From Sediminibacterium sp. (GTDB taxonomy: Bacteria > Bacteroidota > Bacteroidia > Chitinophagales > Chitinophagaceae), in the NCBI GenBank assembly GCA_030158535.1, contig JAOASV010000203.1:1-42306 (forward strand): 42,306 bases of DNA, in the 5' to 3' direction. This document shows positions 1-8,767 of this stretch, piece by piece (the first letter of the stretch is position 1; each line of letters starts with the position of its first letter). Below the pieces are notes generated by a model, which was given only the letters and a program-made list of their open reading frames with translations, ran no database searches and was not told where the DNA came from. A program made the position numbers and the translations under genes.

Positions 1-537
1 AGGCGTTAACGATTTTGCTGATTTATTAAAATAATGTCTGGCTGCAGCTTCCATGCCAAAACAGCCTGGGCCGGTTTCAATCACATTCAAGTAAACTTCT
101 AAAATTCTTTTTTTACCCCAAATAAGCTCTATCAAAAACGTGAAATAGATTTCTGGAATTTTTCGAATGTATTTATCATAAGAACCTCCCTGCCATAAAA
201 ATACATTTTTTGCAACCTGTTGTGTTATCGTGCTGGCGCCTCCTCCTAACGGAATTTTACTTTTCTTCTTTTTCTTTTTTGGACGTAGGCTTTTTTCGAT
301 GGCGTCGAAATCAAATCCAATATGCTCTGCAAATAGTTGATCTTCGCTAGCAATAGCTGCTAGTTTACTCTGGTAGCCCAGTTCATCCCAACTTACATAA
401 TCTCTTTTTAAACCAAGCCCAAATGCATTTGTGAGCTGTGTGATGGTGATGGGAGGATCCACAAACTTTGTTATCAGCACATATAAAAAGGAGCTAACAA
501 ATAAATACAATAAAACCCGCTTAATTTTCCCAATCAC
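1..537 (-). CDS. mtgA: Monofunctional peptidoglycan glycosyltransferase MtgA (3' end cut by window edge)
   Basis: Polymerises lipid II into glycan strands at the outer face of the cytoplasmic membrane (GT51 family). The 179 visible codons hold an N-terminal membrane anchor (about residues 8-23), the catalytic SEDQLFAEHIGFD block with the glutamate at residue 65, the hallmark GGASTITQQVAKN motif, and the ILEVYLNVIETG block. The reading frame is still open at base 1, so the C-terminus lies outside the window. The start is taken as GTG at 537, because it puts a short basic stretch (GKIKR) just before the anchor; no ATG is available there. It is divergent from apbE with about 50 bp between starts. 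The lysine-rich stretch (RPKKKKKKSK) before the GASTITQQ motif is a normal loop in this family. Identification is secure; the start codon is less so. Confidence 0.93.
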   Translation of the reverse strand, partial: MIGKIKRVLLYLFVSSFLYVLITKFVDPPITITQLTNAFGLGLKRDYVSWDELGYQSKLAAIASEDQLFAEHIGFDFDAIEKSLRPKKKKKKSKIPLGGGASTITQQVAKNVFLWQGGSYDKYIRKIPEIYFTFLIELIWGKKRILEVYLNVIETGPGCFGMEAAARHYFNKSAKSLTP

Positions 538-587
538 GATTAAAGTTTTTCTAAATTACAAATCTTTTGAACGCAAACTTCTTTTAT

Positions 588-1586
588 TTGAAAAAGCTCA
601 TTTTCTTTTTGTTATTTTTTGTGCAGGTATGTATATCGGCAGCACAAGAAAATAGATATGCGTATAGTATGCAAAAGATGGGCTCACCATTTAATTTGGT
701 ACTCTATGCAAAAACAAAACAGATAGCAGACAGCGCAGCGTATCAAAGTTTTAAACTTATTGATTCTATTAATTTAATTTGTAGTGATTATGATAGCAGT
801 GCCGAATTATTTAAACTTAGGTACGCGGCAGTTGGAAAACCCACTAAAGTTTCATCTATTTTAATGGAACTGCTTTCTACTGCACGCCAGGCTTACAACA
901 ATTCTTATGGCAGTTTTGATATTACCGTTGGTCCACTTTCCCGTTTATGGCGAAACGCACGTAAGTCTCAACAATTTCCTAACGCCACTGCAATCAAAGA
1001 AGCCCGTAAATCTGTTGGATTTAATAAAGTTCTATTAGATAGCAGTGCACAAACGATTACGTTTTTACAACCCAACATGCAACTAGATATGGGTGGAATT
1101 GCTAAAGGATATGCTGCTGATAAAGTACTCGCTTTATTACAATCATTTGGAATTACAAATGCGCTAGTAGATGCAGGTGGTGATATGGCTGCTTTTGGTA
1201 CGCCGTTAGATAAAAAGGGATGGCGCGTAGGAATAAACATACCTGGGCAGCAGGAAGCATTATGGAAGCGAAAGCTCATCTTATCCAATAAGGCAGTTGC
1301 AACGTCTGGTGATGCATATCAATATATGTTACATAAGGGTAAAAAGTATGCGCATATCATTGATGCTAGAACCGGCTATGGCGTTACTTTTCAGCGGAAT
1401 GTAACCGTGGTTGCCCCGTCTGCAACAACTGCAGATTGGTTAGCAACGGCTTGTAGCATCCTAACACTTAATCAGGTTAAAATATTGGCAAAAAAGTACA
1501 AATCTGAAGTACTCATTACTACATTACAAAATGGAAGGATTCATAAAGTTAGTTTTGGAAAATTTGATAGCTACCTAGAACAATAA
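588..1586 (+). CDS. apbE: FAD:protein FMN transferase (ApbE family), exported
   Basis: Transfers FMN from FAD to a threonine or serine of target flavoproteins outside the cytoplasmic membrane. Visible ApbE motifs, numbered from an alternative TTG at 567: DMGGIAKGY (about 174-182), VDAGGD (201-206), ATSGDA, HIIDARTG (263-270), and the metal-site segment ATTAD (286-290). The length of about 330 residues is normal. There is no ATG before the mature domain. I chose TTG at 588 because it gives MKKLIFFLLFFVQVCISAAQ, a textbook signal peptide; TTG at 567 would add seven residues. No FMN-binding-domain target or Nqr/Rnf subunit is encoded nearby, so the substrate is probably encoded elsewhere. It is divergent from mtgA and is followed by the FGE-like gene on the same strand after 52 bp. 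Confidence 0.93.
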   Translation: MKKLIFFLLFFVQVCISAAQENRYAYSMQKMGSPFNLVLYAKTKQIADSAAYQSFKLIDSINLICSDYDSSAELFKLRYAAVGKPTKVSSILMELLSTARQAYNNSYGSFDITVGPLSRLWRNARKSQQFPNATAIKEARKSVGFNKVLLDSSAQTITFLQPNMQLDMGGIAKGYAADKVLALLQSFGITNALVDAGGDMAAFGTPLDKKGWRVGINIPGQQEALWKRKLILSNKAVATSGDAYQYMLHKGKKYAHIIDARTGYGVTFQRNVTVVAPSATTADWLATACSILTLNQVKILAKKYKSEVLITTLQNGRIHKVSFGKFDSYLEQ

Positions 1587-1638
1587 TTGTTGTAGCTATT
1601 ATAAAAAATTCATAACTTCCTAATTCTAAATTTTAATT

Positions 1639-2595
1639 GTGTTCAAGAATTTTTTTGCAGTCATATTTTGTTTTATTGCTTTTGGTGCATCTGCCCAACA
1701 AACGAGTGTAAATTTTGAAAAGTATGAGCAAAAATTACCTGTAAGTAATTTGCGTTTTGCAATGGTGCCTATTCCTGCCGGACAATTTAAGATGGGTTCC
1801 ACAATAACATCTCCAAAAATCAATACCGACGAAACGCCTCAAAAAGAAATTACACTAGATGCATTTTGGATGAGTGCGACAGAAGTAACCCGTGATGTAT
1901 TTGATGTTTTTTTAAAAGACGAAACAACTTCTCAAAATTCTGATGTAGATGCTATCACTAGACCTAGTCCTCAATATGTAGATTTAACCTGGGGTATGGG
2001 TAAAGAGGGAGGCTACCCTGCCAATAGTATGTCGCAGTATGCAGCACTTATGTTTTGCAAATGGCTATATAAACAAACAGGTATTTTTTATAGACTACCT
2101 ACAGAAGCCGAATGGGAATATGCAAGCAGAGCGGGAGCAACTACCCCATACTATTTTGGAACAGACCCTAACCTGCTCACTAAATATGCATGGTTTCAAA
2201 AAAACAGTACTAACAAATACCAAAAAGTGGCTCAAAAATTACCCAATGCTTGGGGACTTTACGATATGCTTGGTAATTTAATGGAGTGGACCACGGATCA
2301 TTATTTACCGGGTAGATATGCTAGCATCGAATTAAACAACCCCATGGTTCCGCCTACGCAAGGCGTGTATCCAAAAGTGTTACGCGGCGGATCGTATTTA
2401 TCGGATGCCAATACTTGCAGAAATGGCAAACGCATTAAATCAGATCCTATTTGGAATAGGCGTGATCCACAAATCCCAAAAAGTAAATGGTGGCTCACAG
2501 AAGCTACAGATGTAGGCATTAGACTCGTGCGACCATTACAACAACCAACTCCTGAACAAGCGCAACAATTTTATACCACCTATTTAATAAAATAA
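1639..2595 (+). CDS. Exported FGE/SUMF1-fold protein (formylglycine-generating-enzyme-like domain)
   Basis: Signal peptide (about residues 1-19, cleavage after GASA) followed by a full FGE-sulfatase domain (PF03781 type): IPAGQFKMGS near 45, EVTRDVFDVFL near 82, RLPTEAEWEYASRAG near 152, GLYDMLGNLMEW near 206 and RGGSYLSDANTC near 249, ending in GIRLVR. True formylglycine-generating enzymes need a cysteine pair in the RGGS..C....C segment. Here the first position is Ser255 and only Cys260 remains, so sulfatase activation is unlikely and a binding or structural role, as in many Bacteroidota members of this fold, is more plausible. No sulfatase is encoded in the window. The start is GTG at 1639, giving MFKNFF before the hydrophobic core. 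It lies 13 bp upstream of the Gfo/Idh/MocA gene and is probably co-transcribed with it. Confidence 0.85.
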   Translation: MFKNFFAVIFCFIAFGASAQQTSVNFEKYEQKLPVSNLRFAMVPIPAGQFKMGSTITSPKINTDETPQKEITLDAFWMSATEVTRDVFDVFLKDETTSQNSDVDAITRPSPQYVDLTWGMGKEGGYPANSMSQYAALMFCKWLYKQTGIFYRLPTEAEWEYASRAGATTPYYFGTDPNLLTKYAWFQKNSTNKYQKVAQKLPNAWGLYDMLGNLMEWTTDHYLPGRYASIELNNPMVPPTQGVYPKVLRGGSYLSDANTCRNGKRIKSDPIWNRRDPQIPKSKWWLTEATDVGIRLVRPLQQPTPEQAQQFYTTYLIK

Positions 2596-2608
2596 AAACA
2601 ACAGCCAT

Positions 2609-3934
2609 ATGTCAAATTCATCTTTTCATGACAAACGCAGAGACTTTGTAAAACAAGGTTCGATGCTAGCAGGTGCTATTGCAGCTGCACCCCTAATTTC
2701 CAACGCTAACTTTTTTTCTGGTTCTGATGACGTTATCAAAGTAGCCGTTATTGGTTGCGGCGGACGTGGAACAGGCGCTGCCGTTCAAGCATTGATGAGC
2801 AAACAAAATGTAAAAATTGTTGCGATGGCGGATGCTTTTAGAGACCGATTAGATGAATGTTACAAAAATGTAAGTGGAGAACTTGCTAGTGCTGGCGCTG
2901 GTACAAAAGGCACACTTGATGTTCCAGAAGAAAGAAAATTTGTAGGCTTTGATGGTTATTTAAAAGCCATACCACTTGCAGATGTTGTTATACTTGCAAC
3001 CCCTCCAGGTTTTAGACCCATTCATTTTGAAGAAGCCGTAAAGCAAGGCAAACATATATTTATGGAAAAGCCGGTAGCTACAGATCCTGCAGGCGTGCAA
3101 AGGGTTTTAGCAGCTGCTAAAATTGCAAAACAAAAGAAATTAAATGTGGTAGTAGGTCTTCAAAGACATTACCAAGATTCATACCGCGCGCTTTTTGCAA
3201 AAAAAGATATGATTGGAGATATTACATCGATGCAAGCTTGGTGGAATAATGATGGCGTATGGACAAGACCACGTAAAGCAGGTCAAACAGAAATGGAATA
3301 CCAAATGCGTAACTGGTATTATTTTGTATGGCTTTGCGGTGATCATATTACAGAGCAGCATATTCACAATTTAGATGTGATCAACTGGTTTAAAGGCGGG
3401 TATCCTGTTAAAGCGCAAGGCTTTGGTGGACGACAAGTAAGAAAATCAAAAGAGCATGGTGAAATATTTGACCATCACTATGTAGAGTTTCATTACGCCG
3501 ATGGATCTATTTTAAATTCTCAGTGTAGACATATGCCAGGGACTTCAAGTAAAGTAGATGAACTACTTGTAGGTACTAAGGGAAAAATATATTGCGATGC
3601 AGCGCGTATCACAGATTTACGCGGCAAAACAATATTTCAATTTGATAAATCTAAAGAGCGTAATCCATATCAAACTGAGCATGACGAACTTTTTGCAGCG
3701 ATTGCAAAAGGTGAGTATAAATATGCCGATGCAGAAAATGGCGCATACTCAACTATGACATCTATTTTAGGCCGAATGGCTACGTATAGTGGACAAATTA
3801 TAGATTGGGATAAAGCGATTAACTCTGGTCTTAATTTACACCCTTCGGTGTATGCATTTGATGCTGCAGCGCCTGTTAATCCTGGGCCTGACGGATTCTA
3901 TCCAGTGCCGGTGCCTGGTGTTACAAAATACTAA
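2609..3934 (+). CDS. Gfo/Idh/MocA family oxidoreductase with Tat signal
   Basis: NAD(P)-dependent sugar-type oxidoreductase. A twin-arginine signal is visible (KRRDFVKQ at 9-16, then a hydrophobic AGAIAAAPLI segment), so the protein is folded with its cofactor before export. The Rossmann motif GCGGRGTGAA is at about 49-58 and the EKP motif is at 153-155, followed by a catalytic-domain stretch with EQHIHNLDVINW and FDHHYVEFHY. The 441-residue length fits secreted members that act on sugars at the cell surface or in the periplasm. GH109 N-acetylgalactosaminidases share fold and length, but the motifs here look more like the generic secreted group, so the substrate is not assigned. It follows the FGE-like gene closely and ends at a strong bidirectional terminator. 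Confidence 0.88.
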   Translation: MSNSSFHDKRRDFVKQGSMLAGAIAAAPLISNANFFSGSDDVIKVAVIGCGGRGTGAAVQALMSKQNVKIVAMADAFRDRLDECYKNVSGELASAGAGTKGTLDVPEERKFVGFDGYLKAIPLADVVILATPPGFRPIHFEEAVKQGKHIFMEKPVATDPAGVQRVLAAAKIAKQKKLNVVVGLQRHYQDSYRALFAKKDMIGDITSMQAWWNNDGVWTRPRKAGQTEMEYQMRNWYYFVWLCGDHITEQHIHNLDVINWFKGGYPVKAQGFGGRQVRKSKEHGEIFDHHYVEFHYADGSILNSQCRHMPGTSSKVDELLVGTKGKIYCDAARITDLRGKTIFQFDKSKERNPYQTEHDELFAAIAKGEYKYADAENGAYSTMTSILGRMATYSGQIIDWDKAINSGLNLHPSVYAFDAAAPVNPGPDGFYPVPVPGVTKY

Positions 3935-3947
3935 TGAGTAAAAAAGT

Positions 3948-3987
3948 AAAGCGGCTCCCTTTTCTAGTAATTGGGAGCCGCTTTTTT
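3948..3987. terminator. Bidirectional intrinsic terminator between convergent genes
   Basis: AAAGCGGCTCCC and GGGAGCCGCTTT form a 12-bp perfect stem around a 12-13 base loop. It is followed by T-runs on the plus strand and, read from the other side, by the complementary A-run. It serves the plus-strand oxidoreductase gene and the minus-strand GH20 gene, whose TAA stop lies in the T-run. Confidence 0.93.
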
Positions 3988-6193
3988 ATTCTACAATAAT
4001 TTCATCGATAAATTGAAAGCCGCTTTGAAGTTTCGATATAAACTTAATATAGCGCGTGGCTGTTGGTTTCATTTGTATTTTAAAATCTTTAAAGAGTAAA
4101 CTACTTTCTGTAGGAGATATCGTATTGTTGTCTCTACCCTGATTGGTATAATTGATACCATCTACGGATGTTTGTACTTCAATATATTTAGGCATATAAA
4201 CACCAGGTCCAATAATTTGCATAAAATTTGCTTGCACCAAACTTATTGTATCAATTTTTTGTAAATCAATTACAACGTCCATATTGGTGATAAAACCCTG
4301 CCACTGCCCATCTTGGTAGGTTAAAGTTCCTCGGTATCCGTTCACAAGTGTGCGCGCACCATCAGCAGGATAACCTTTACTATAAGGTATATTGTAGGTT
4401 ACGGGTTTATTAAATGCTTTATGAAAATTAATGAGCACCGAATCCGGGGCTGATTTTTTTGCATTAATAATGGCAGCTTTAATTGTTGCTTTTGAATCAA
4501 TTAAAAATGGCGTTGAATATATATTGGAAGCAGTGGTGGGTGCTGTTCCATTGGTGGTATAATAGATGGTTGGTTTAAACTGCTCACTATTAAAACTAAC
4601 GCGCGCAGCGCGAGACGCAGTATCAATGGTTGTGGTAATATCCACTCTATTAGATGGTCTACAATAATTGATATTAAATGCTTGTAGTAATTTGTAATGA
4701 GCGGTTAATTTTTCTTGAAACTGTGCCCAATTTTTAGCAGACGGATTACTCCACACCACTTCGCTTAACGCAATGATGCGTGGGAAAATCATATATGCCG
4801 CATGCTCCTGCGTAGGTACGTATTCGGTCCATAAATTGGCCTGCGCACCTTTTACATACTGCTGTTTTTCTTTTTCAAGTACTGTGGGCATCGGCTCATA
4901 TTCATACACTTTTTGAAGTGGTAAAAATCCACCAATGGCTTCTGGTTCTCCAGCTGGATTTTGTTGGTATTTATCAAAGTAGCAAGTGCCACCAGGGGTC
5001 ATAATAACATCATGGTTTTGTCTTGCTGCATCAATACCACCTTGTTCCCCTCTCCAGCTCATCACGCGGGCACCTGGGGCAAGGCCACCTTCTAATATTT
5101 CATCCCAGCCTAGTAGGTAACGCCCTTTACTAGAGATAAATTTTTCCATTCTTTTGATGGCATAGCTTTGGAGTTCATCCTCATCTTTTAGGTTATTATC
5201 ACGAATGCGCTTTTGACATTTTGTACATTTTTTCCAGTGCCCTTTTGCGGCTTCATCACCTCCAATATGAATATATTTTGAAGGAAATAACCCCATCACT
5301 TCTGTAATTACGTCCTGCATAAAAGTGAATGTCGAATCGTTTCCAATACAAAATTCGCCGCTTCTACCTTTAACACTATCACAAGCTAGATTTGGATAGG
5401 CTGCTAGCACTTCATCGGAGTGCCCTGGCATTTCAATTTCTGGAATAACGTTGATGGCTTTTGCTGCAGCGTATGCCACAATGTCTTTTGCATCATTTTG
5501 TGTGTAATAACCTCCGTATGCTAACGGATCTCCTTCTTGTAAATAACCCATTCCATTTTTCCACCACTCCTTCCATGTTTTGTGTGTTCTAAATGCAGCC
5601 TGCTTTGTTAAGAGTGGGTATTTTTTTATTTCAAGTCTCCAACCTGCACCATCGGTTAAGTGTAAATGCAGGTTATTAATTTTATAAATACTTAAAACAT
5701 CCATTAAGCTTTTGATAAAAGATACCGGATAAAAATTTCGAGATACATCTAACATAAGACCCCTGTATTCGAATCTGGGCTTGTCTTTTACCGTTATACA
5801 GGCAATACGACTTGGGGTAGAACTGGTATACCAAAGCTGAACAATGGTTTGTGCACCATAGAGCGCGCCAGCATAATCTTTTGCAGAAATCGTAATGGTA
5901 CTTGCAGAAACTGTTAAAGTGTATTCGCTACTTGCTAAATTTTTATTCTCTTTAAATACTATGCGCGTATTTCCTTTTGGAAGCGTGCTAATAGATGTAC
6001 TTGTAATTTGCTGTACATATTTTGCAATCGGTTTCCAACTAGCTGGTGCTATAAACTGCGTGTTTTTATAAAAAGTAAAATTTCCATTATTTACTTTCAA
6101 AAATTGCGGCTCTGGAATGATACTAACTTGCTTTTGTGCTACAGCAATAAATCCTACGAGTATTAACGAAATAGCAAATACTATTTTTTTCAT
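3986..6193 (-). CDS. GH20 beta-N-acetylhexosaminidase, exported
   Basis: Removes terminal beta-linked GlcNAc or GalNAc from glycans or chitooligosaccharides by substrate-assisted catalysis. Order of parts: signal peptide (1-19), GH20b N-terminal domain (about 22-140), the TIM barrel starting at RGLMLDVSRNF, with HLHLTDGAGWR (about 176-186), MPGHSD (255-260), and the catalytic Asp-Glu pair in HIGGDEAAKGHW (D313, E314). C-terminal beta-sandwich regions include a chitobiase-like segment (about 540-590) and a discoidin/F5-8C-like end (about 595-735, ending FIDEIIVE). At 735 residues it is typical of Bacteroidota exo-hexosaminidases. A GAAGG sequence just ahead of ATG supports the start. It lies 6 bp downstream of the esterase-like gene on the same strand, so both are likely one transcript. 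Confidence 0.95.
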   Translation of the reverse strand: MKKIVFAISLILVGFIAVAQKQVSIIPEPQFLKVNNGNFTFYKNTQFIAPASWKPIAKYVQQITSTSISTLPKGNTRIVFKENKNLASSEYTLTVSASTITISAKDYAGALYGAQTIVQLWYTSSTPSRIACITVKDKPRFEYRGLMLDVSRNFYPVSFIKSLMDVLSIYKINNLHLHLTDGAGWRLEIKKYPLLTKQAAFRTHKTWKEWWKNGMGYLQEGDPLAYGGYYTQNDAKDIVAYAAAKAINVIPEIEMPGHSDEVLAAYPNLACDSVKGRSGEFCIGNDSTFTFMQDVITEVMGLFPSKYIHIGGDEAAKGHWKKCTKCQKRIRDNNLKDEDELQSYAIKRMEKFISSKGRYLLGWDEILEGGLAPGARVMSWRGEQGGIDAARQNHDVIMTPGGTCYFDKYQQNPAGEPEAIGGFLPLQKVYEYEPMPTVLEKEKQQYVKGAQANLWTEYVPTQEHAAYMIFPRIIALSEVVWSNPSAKNWAQFQEKLTAHYKLLQAFNINYCRPSNRVDITTTIDTASRAARVSFNSEQFKPTIYYTTNGTAPTTASNIYSTPFLIDSKATIKAAIINAKKSAPDSVLINFHKAFNKPVTYNIPYSKGYPADGARTLVNGYRGTLTYQDGQWQGFITNMDVVIDLQKIDTISLVQANFMQIIGPGVYMPKYIEVQTSVDGINYTNQGRDNNTISPTESSLLFKDFKIQMKPTATRYIKFISKLQSGFQFIDEIIVE

Positions 6194-6199
6194 CCTTCT

Positions 6200-8629
6200 T
6201 TACTTTTTAATATAAAAATCCTTACCTAAACTCCAGTCATTGTTAAAATAGCCCACTGCTTTAATACCGTCTTCGCCTTTAATAAGCATATCAAGTGAAA
6301 AAACCATAAAGTCAGGGAAGCCACTTCCACCACTAAAATATTGGTTGGCATCTGCGGCTTGCATGCCTTGTACACCAGTGCCACCAATGAGTGCAACGCT
6401 TGTAATACCATTGTTTTGTGCTGGGTACATAAAGTAAGCACCTAAGTCTTGACCTTCAAAAACGGTGTTTCCCATTACAATTTTTCCGGTAGTTACTTTA
6501 ATTGGACAATTGGTAAGGAGTGCCGCTGCTGCGGTATTGGTTGTTTCGTTACCATATAAAATAACACCTTGATTTTGATAAGCAGCAGTCGTAAAATCTT
6601 TATCTGCAATTAAACTTACAGAACCGTTGCCTCTATAGTACCATGTTTCAGCGTCATATTTTGCTTTTTGTAGTGCCCAATTATTTTCTGCTTCTGTTCC
6701 ATGTGTGGCGTATACAAAAACCATGTTATGGTTGAATGCTTCTTTTAATCCACCATTTCTTTGTATGCCTTTATTGGTGAGAGATGGTGAGGTTCCTTTA
6801 TTCCAAGTTGTATTTTTTTCCAAAACTAGCGCAGTACCATTAACAATATGTGTTAACTGATTACCGTCTAATACAACAGTAACCGTATCACCAACAGTAA
6901 AATCTTTGGTATCAATAGCAACAGCATTAATATTGGTAGTGGTACCTGTAATGTTTTTTGTTTTCATATTGCGCGTAAGTTGCACGCGGCTATAGTCAAA
7001 ACTTTTTGTTTGTTGTAACACTTGTAACCAATGATAGGTATTGGTAATAGCAGTAGAAGGAAGCGTGAAATCAATCACATTTACTTTACTGCTAACTGGA
7101 ATGGTATGTCTTTTGAAATAATCAAAAATAGGAGCCCAGTCTACACTCTCGTCACTAAACCAATGTGAACCTCCTGGGTATTCGTAGTAACTAAAATCAG
7201 GATGAAACTCGGCCAATACTTTTTTCATTTGTCTAGCATAGTTTACCGAAACGGTTTCGTCTGCATCACCATGAAAAATGTAAACACCATTCGCTTTGTA
7301 GTTATTGACCATGCCTAAAACATTGCTTGGTGTACTTGCTCTGGTTAATATTTTTTTAACAGGCGTACTTGTATCGTTGGGAACCAGACCATCGTGTGAA
7401 CCATACGCAGCAAGGGTTGGATAGCCAGCCGAAGGCGCAATAGCAGCCCACTTTCCAGGGTAGGTAGCACCTAAATACCAAGTGCCATGACCGCCCATCG
7501 AGTGTCCTGTTAAATAAATATTTTGTGGGTTTGGCTGGTATGTTTTTTTAGCAATTTCAAAAACTTCTAGTGCATCGAGTCTACCCCAATCTTCCCAGTT
7601 AAAACCTCTAGGTCTTCTATTGGTAGGTGCTACGATGGGTCCTTCTTGTTTAGGCTTGTAGGCTCTTGCTTGAGAAATGGCTTCTACCTCTGCGCCATGC
7701 ACCGATAAAAATAAACTTGGATTATTTTTATTGTCGTTGGCCTGAGGCGCTACTGCATAATACTGAACAGATCCGTCTATTGTACTAATAAATGTATGCG
7801 AAGCATGTTCATTACTTTTTACTGCAGTTACTACAACAGATGTAGTGTCAATGATTTGGTTGTTGACCATTAAAGTAAGTGAAACCCGGTAGCTTCCTTT
7901 TGTTGTATTTTTTGGAACTGGAATTTCTACGGCTACTTTTCTTGCTATTTGTGGAGCGATATTTGCAATACTGGTTTCTATTTTTTGATCGTCGACCGCT
8001 GCTGTAATCCGCATGCCTGCCGTATTATTTTTAGAACTATTGACTACAACAAGGCCTGCCCATTTTTTAGAAACATTTTCTCCTTCAATAAAAAATGGAA
8101 GTGTAGCATCTTTGGTACTTAATTGTACGGGCTTAAATGAAAAATCTAACATGGCTTTTACAGAAGCAAACCTGCCTGCCCCAGCAGCGCGGATATAAAA
8201 TTCATTGATCCCTTTTTTTAACTGAATAGGAATGTACATCCAACCATAACGGTACATATCACCCGCATGCGGCGCGCCATTGATAAACACCATAGAATGC
8301 CCTGTGCCAATAAACACAGCTGTTCCAGCCTTTGCTGCATTGTATTGTAGGTATAAATAACCATTGGCAAGTGCTTGGCTTCTAAAGTTGTGCGCACTGT
8401 CTGCTTTAATACTTGTCCAGTTGGTATTTGCGCCACTCGAAACAGGTAATCCTTCCTGTGGTTTACTTTCTCCCTTGTACAAGCTATAAGCGAGGGCGTC
8501 GGAATACATAGCTTCTCTACCATATTGGTGTGTTTTTCCGGAAGCTAATCCGCTAGTAAAGTAAAATACATCTTGCGCAAGTAAAACACTTGAACATAGC
8601 ACTGCAAATACGAACAATATTTTTTTCAT
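6200..8629 (-). CDS. Large secreted alpha/beta-hydrolase (prolyl-oligopeptidase / esterase type)
   Basis: Signal peptide (1-18), then an N-terminal beta-rich region (about 20-275) and an alpha/beta-hydrolase domain (about 285-510). The catalytic triad is readable: nucleophile Ser377 in GHSMGGHGTW, acid Asp457 (or Asp455) in HGDADETV, and His489 in GGSHWF. A further 300-residue C-terminal part (about 515-809) is conserved-looking but I cannot assign it. Family knowledge: enzymes of this layout are annotated as PHB-depolymerase-like, S9 peptidase-like or carbohydrate esterase. Next to GH20, deacylation of a glycan is a reasonable inference, though peptide cleavage cannot be excluded. It is the first gene of the two-gene minus-strand unit and divergent from the DUF4838 gene. 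Confidence 0.85.
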   Translation of the reverse strand: MKKILFVFAVLCSSVLLAQDVFYFTSGLASGKTHQYGREAMYSDALAYSLYKGESKPQEGLPVSSGANTNWTSIKADSAHNFRSQALANGYLYLQYNAAKAGTAVFIGTGHSMVFINGAPHAGDMYRYGWMYIPIQLKKGINEFYIRAAGAGRFASVKAMLDFSFKPVQLSTKDATLPFFIEGENVSKKWAGLVVVNSSKNNTAGMRITAAVDDQKIETSIANIAPQIARKVAVEIPVPKNTTKGSYRVSLTLMVNNQIIDTTSVVVTAVKSNEHASHTFISTIDGSVQYYAVAPQANDNKNNPSLFLSVHGAEVEAISQARAYKPKQEGPIVAPTNRRPRGFNWEDWGRLDALEVFEIAKKTYQPNPQNIYLTGHSMGGHGTWYLGATYPGKWAAIAPSAGYPTLAAYGSHDGLVPNDTSTPVKKILTRASTPSNVLGMVNNYKANGVYIFHGDADETVSVNYARQMKKVLAEFHPDFSYYEYPGGSHWFSDESVDWAPIFDYFKRHTIPVSSKVNVIDFTLPSTAITNTYHWLQVLQQTKSFDYSRVQLTRNMKTKNITGTTTNINAVAIDTKDFTVGDTVTVVLDGNQLTHIVNGTALVLEKNTTWNKGTSPSLTNKGIQRNGGLKEAFNHNMVFVYATHGTEAENNWALQKAKYDAETWYYRGNGSVSLIADKDFTTAAYQNQGVILYGNETTNTAAAALLTNCPIKVTTGKIVMGNTVFEGQDLGAYFMYPAQNNGITSVALIGGTGVQGMQAADANQYFSGGSGFPDFMVFSLDMLIKGEDGIKAVGYFNNDWSLGKDFYIKK

Positions 8630-8683
8630 GAATTTTTATTTGCAGTTAATTTACGCCACTATTAAATGAGCCCATTAATTATT

Positions 8684-8699
8684 TTTTAACCGGTTCAAA
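8684..8699. promoter_or_regulatory. CG-centred palindrome in a divergent glycan-gene promoter region
   Basis: TTTTAACCGGTTCAAA is a 16-bp palindrome with one mismatched pair around a perfect AACCGGTT core. It sits in the 138-bp region between the start codons of the minus-strand esterase gene and the plus-strand DUF4838 gene. LacI-family operators commonly have this size and a central CG. That this is one is an inference; no LacI-type gene is in the window. Confidence 0.4.
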
Positions 8700-8767
8700 T
8701 AGGCTTAAAAAAGGTTAGAATTGAGTTATTGAAATAATTTAAATTTAGGGTATCTAAAATCATACAC

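Noticed and set aside
968-1288. 106-codon open frame antisense to apbE
   Set aside because: Lies wholly within a well-supported gene on the other strand; no signal, motif or promoter.
2609-3934. GH109 alpha-N-acetylgalactosaminidase
   Set aside because: Fold, Tat signal and length fit, but the EKP motif region and the NLDVINW segment resemble the generic secreted oxidoreductases.
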